Source of the DNA: Juglans regia
Lineage: Eukaryota > Streptophyta > Magnoliopsida > Fagales > Juglandaceae
Length of the DNA stretch: 64,000 nucleotides
Direction of reading: 5' to 3'
Assembly: GCF_001411555.2 (NCBI RefSeq)
Contig: NC_049901.1
Span: 13,603,743-13,667,742 of the forward strand
The notes under the pieces are model-generated. The model ran no database searches. It had not been told where the DNA came from and worked only from the letters and a program-made list of their open reading frames with translations. Position numbers and translations under genes: made by a program. Below, piece after piece: positions 61,126 through 64,000 of this stretch (the first letter of the stretch is position 1; each line of letters begins with the position of its first letter).

Positions 61126-62645
61126 TATGTAACACTTAGTTGTACTCGTGGTGGTAAGGCAAGGAGCCGTACTGCCAACCTTTGTAAACCACTTTGGACA
61201 ACGAAGACCAATTGTAAGGTGAAGATTAATGCAATCTTAGTTGGTGATATCTTGTGCATAACTACTAATCAAAATGCCCACAACCATGGGCAAAGTCCAC
61301 AAAAGTTAAGATTCTTTAGATATAATCAAGCTACTGATGATTCCTTAAAGAAGCAACTAGACATTAACGACAAGGCAGACATAGGTATTGCCAAAAGTTT
61401 CAACACATTGGCTGTCGAAGCTGGTGGATTCGAGAATCTTCAATTTATTAAGAAAATGCACAAAATTATATTGACAAGGCCCAACCCTTAGACTTGGCAA
61501 ATGAGGTGGGGATTATGTTGAGATAATGTAGTATAAAAATAATGGGTTTTACTCGTTGATGGATTTGGATGACAATGAACGATTACAGAATGTCTTTTGG
61601 GACGATGTACAAAGCAGAGCAGCATATGGGTATTTTAGGGATGTTGTGACATTTGATACAACGTACCCAATAAATAGATATGCCATGACATTCACCCCTT
61701 TTGTCAGTGTTAATCACCATAGACAATCAATACTTTTGGGACTAGCTTTGATATCAAGTGAAAATACTAAAACCTTTGTTTGGTTATTTGAGACTTAGTT
61801 GAAATGCATGGATGGTAGAGCTCCAAAAGCTATCATCATTTATCAAGGCATGTCAATGAAAAATCCTATTGCAATAGGTTTTCCAAACACCCGACACATA
61901 TACAATTTGTGGCACATAATGCGAAAACTACCAGAGAAGTTTAGTTCACATTCTAAATACAAATGTGTTTATAATTGTTAGATTTCTGAAAGGTTTGAAA
62001 AGTCTTGAAAGATATTTCTTGATACTTACAATTTGCACGAGGATGTATGGCTTCAAAAGTCTCTATAGTGAGCGAATTTATTGGGTTCCTATATACTTGA
62101 AAGGTACATTCTAGGCAGGCCAGGATGGTCACAACATAGGGGAGTGAGAGCATGAATCCTTTTTTGATGGATTTGTACATTCGGGGACCTTATTAAAGAA
62201 TTCGTTCATCAATTTGACAATGCACTGAGGAAGAAAGTATAGAATGAGATGGTAGCAAACTTCCACTCATTTAATTGCACAATCTAATGTATATCACATT
62301 TATCCATGGAGAAGAAATTTCAAAAAGTGTACACGAATTCTAAGTTTAAGAAAGTACAGGTCGAAATAATGGAATTATCTATTCTCATTGTGTTTTCATA
62401 AAAACATAATGGGTGATTACAACATATCAAGTTCATGACTAGAGGCAAGTTGAAGACTGCGTCAAATGAATTACTTTGCAAGCATACTTCAATGAAGATG
62501 AGTGCGAGACGAAGTGTATGTGTGGACTATTTGAGAAGAGAGGAATTATATGCAAGCACATTCTTGCAATTTTCACCGTAAGAGATGTCCAAGTGTTACC
62601 GAAAAAGTACATTATGGACAGGTGGAGTTGGAGATTTATTTGGGC
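61126..62645 (+). pseudogene. FAR1/FRS-type transcription factor pseudogene
   Basis: FAR1-family proteins are domesticated MULE transposases acting in light signalling. The sequence starts inside the DNA-binding domain (CTRGGKARSRTANL, CKVKINAILV, NAHNHGQSPQKLRF). It continues with the MULE core (MDLDDNERLQNVFWDDVQSR at 61556, then DVVTFDTTYPINRYAM and GRAPKAIIIYQGMSMKN). It ends with a SWIM zinc finger (CMCGLFEKRGIICKHILAIF, about 62518-62577) and YIMDRW. Stops and frame changes lie at about 61489, 61540, 61797, 61979 and in 62000-62470. The N-terminus is missing where the LINE tail adjoins. Nearest to the FRS5-like group. Confidence 0.85.
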
Positions 62646-63001
62646 TTGGGCCGGAGATGGCCAGATGTTGGGCTTTAGTGGATTTATCTGGGTCTATCAT
62701 TTTTTTCCAAAATGGAAACCCTTTTGAAAAAAATCAAAACACCTTCAAAGTTGTCATTTAGGATGTTGGGGCTCTAAGTTGTCACTCTAGAAATGCATCC
62801 AAGTCGAGTCTAACTTACACATAGAAGATATTAATATACTGTGGAAATGCTCTACTATTGTCAGATCGAATGGGTCCATTTGGAAAAGTTGTTTGTAGAG
62901 AAATTTCTATTTTGGAATAAAGTTATGGCGAATAGAGATTTGCTTCTAAAATATTTTCTACAATTTGAATCAAGCTAGATATAGTTTGTGAACCATACTA
63001 T
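62646..63001. other. Spacer, no gene
   Basis: Short mixed-composition stretch after the FAR1-type pseudogene. Nothing recognised. Confidence 0.5.
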
Positions 63002-63328
63002 ATATGTGATACCCCATATGATATGGATAAAGGTAGATGGTATATGGGATCCCACATTGCTTGGGAATGATAAGTTCTTGCTCTTTATAAGGTTCCAATG
63101 GGGCTCCAATTGTATCATTGACTAATCCTTTTGGAGTATAGGCCATGTGGTTTGGGACGGCCCAATGGAAGACCCAAACCACATGGCCTATACTCCAAAA
63201 GGATTAGTCAATGATACAATTGGAGCCCCATTGAAATCTTATAAAGAGCAAGAACTTTTTCTTCCCAAGCAATGTAAGATCTCATACACTACCTACCCTT
63301 ATCCATATCATATGGGGTATCACAATAT
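63002..63328. repeat. Long near-perfect inverted repeat (hairpin)
   Basis: Arms 63002-63156 and 63173-63328 are near-complementary over about 155 bp with a 16-nt loop. The outer ends read TGATACCCCATATGATATGG and its complement. Small differences (for example an extra GGATAAAG-side change and AAGGTTCC against AAGATTTC) show the arms have begun to diverge. It could be a MITE or an RNA hairpin source. Confidence 0.9.
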
Positions 63329-63400
63329 ATAATGCTGAAATTCATATTACTCAAGAGTACTAATATCCAAAATATTGCCATAAGCTACGTATTGTCTAAT

Positions 63401-63546
63401 CACTACAAGAAAACTGTTTATTTGTTGCTAGCTATTTCCTGGGAAAATGATTATTTCCTGCTAAAATGAGTCTATTTTTGTTCCAAATTATCATTCTCAT
63501 CTTAAATAATCTGTCCAAAATGTCAATTTTTTTTTTTTTGGTAGTG
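63401..63546 (+). mobile_element. CACTA-type MITE (146 bp)
   Basis: Starts CACTACAAGAAAA and ends TTTTTTTTTTTGGTAGTG, a typical plant CACTA (En/Spm) terminus pair. The flanking 3-bp target duplication AAT is at 63398-63400 and 63547-63549. No coding capacity. Confidence 0.8.
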
Positions 63547-64000
63547 AATCTCTTCGAAGTTTTTTAAAATTTTGAGTCATAAAATTATAAACAAAAAATC
63601 TTGCTCTAGTAATGACAAATTGTGCATGTGTGGTTCTTAATTAGATGATGATAAGGTTGTTGATCATATGCCAATGGGGTTTGTACGAGAGCCAAGAGTA
63701 ATATACAAGCGGCATTAACTTTGTCGTATCCATGCATTTTGTAACATTCATAAGGACCAGTACTTATTCCAATACCCTTGATTTGTACGTAGACCCTCTA
63801 GTCAATGAGGACATGTCCAAAAAAAAAAAGAAGTCTATTGGCCGTCGGCTTTTTTGGTCACTGTAAAAAAATAAAATAATAAATCTGAAGAGTTTCTTTC
63901 CAAAAATATTTTATAGGCCAGCTCTCCCCTTCAAAAGTCGTGATGATGTTACGTGGTGATCATGGATGGATCGTCCAGACTCCGAATTTTGCTCTCATCA
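63547..64000. other. Intergenic to window end
   Basis: No open frame, exon or TE domain recognised. Confidence 0.5.

Noticed and set aside
62970..63332. Two open frames of about 60-70 codons encoding nearly the same peptide on opposite strands
   Set aside because: They are mirror readings of the inverted-repeat arms and not genes.

Overview
The window is nuclear DNA of a flowering plant, almost certainly a woody eudicot. It is AT-rich, has spliced genes with plant-type introns, holds a plastid psbH fragment, and is dominated by plant transposable elements (Ty1/copia, Ty3/gypsy chromovirus, L1-type LINEs, PIF/Harbinger, CACTA, Helitron-like, an endogenous pararetrovirus). Several short repeat families recall those of Fagales (walnut/hickory type), but that is a memory-based impression and not a proof. 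Two 100-N runs mark assembly gaps.

Layout. 1-4608: 3' part of a Ty1/copia element (polyprotein with two in-frame stops, then a 712-bp 3' LTR), inserted in an exon of an unrecognised gene. 4609-6330: the rest of that broken gene copy plus a stub of a SufA/IscA-type gene. 6331-12080: a solo LTR, MITEs and an old LTR fragment. 12081-16328: the second, better preserved copy of the unrecognised gene; every intron is phase 1 and every complete internal exon is a multiple of three. 17203-19807 (minus): a broken chloroplast-type SufA/IscA iron-sulfur gene facing it. 20010-22500: LINE debris. 23091-25982 (minus): an intact seven-exon Rab7/RABG3 GTPase gene, the clearest functional host gene here. 26495-32329: a complete PIF/Harbinger element with perfect 18-bp TIRs and a TTA duplication, its transposase and Myb-like genes both broken. 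32330-39100: very AT-rich, with the psbH fragment, Helitron-like ends and two tandem repeats ending at a gap. 41900-47260 (minus): a second, decayed Harbinger pair. 47464-49470: endogenous pararetrovirus remains. 49742-50700 and 60000-61122: LINE pieces on either side of a 9.3-kb chromovirus (50701-59998, minus) with LTRs, PBS, PPT, all pol domains and a probable 84-nt intron between gag and pol. 61126-62640: FAR1/FRS-type pseudogene. 63002-63328: near-perfect hairpin repeat. 63401-63546: CACTA-type MITE with AAT duplication.

How it fits together. A host segment (unrecognised gene plus the 3' end of the convergent SufA-like gene) was duplicated, and the left copy was then destroyed by the copia insertion, a splice-donor change and a frameshift. 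Rab7 is the only gene with a fully consistent intact reading. Everything else is mobile DNA in various stages of decay. The two observations I would look at first are the symmetric phase-1 exon gene (12081-16328) and the putative gag/pol intron in the chromovirus (56352-56435).
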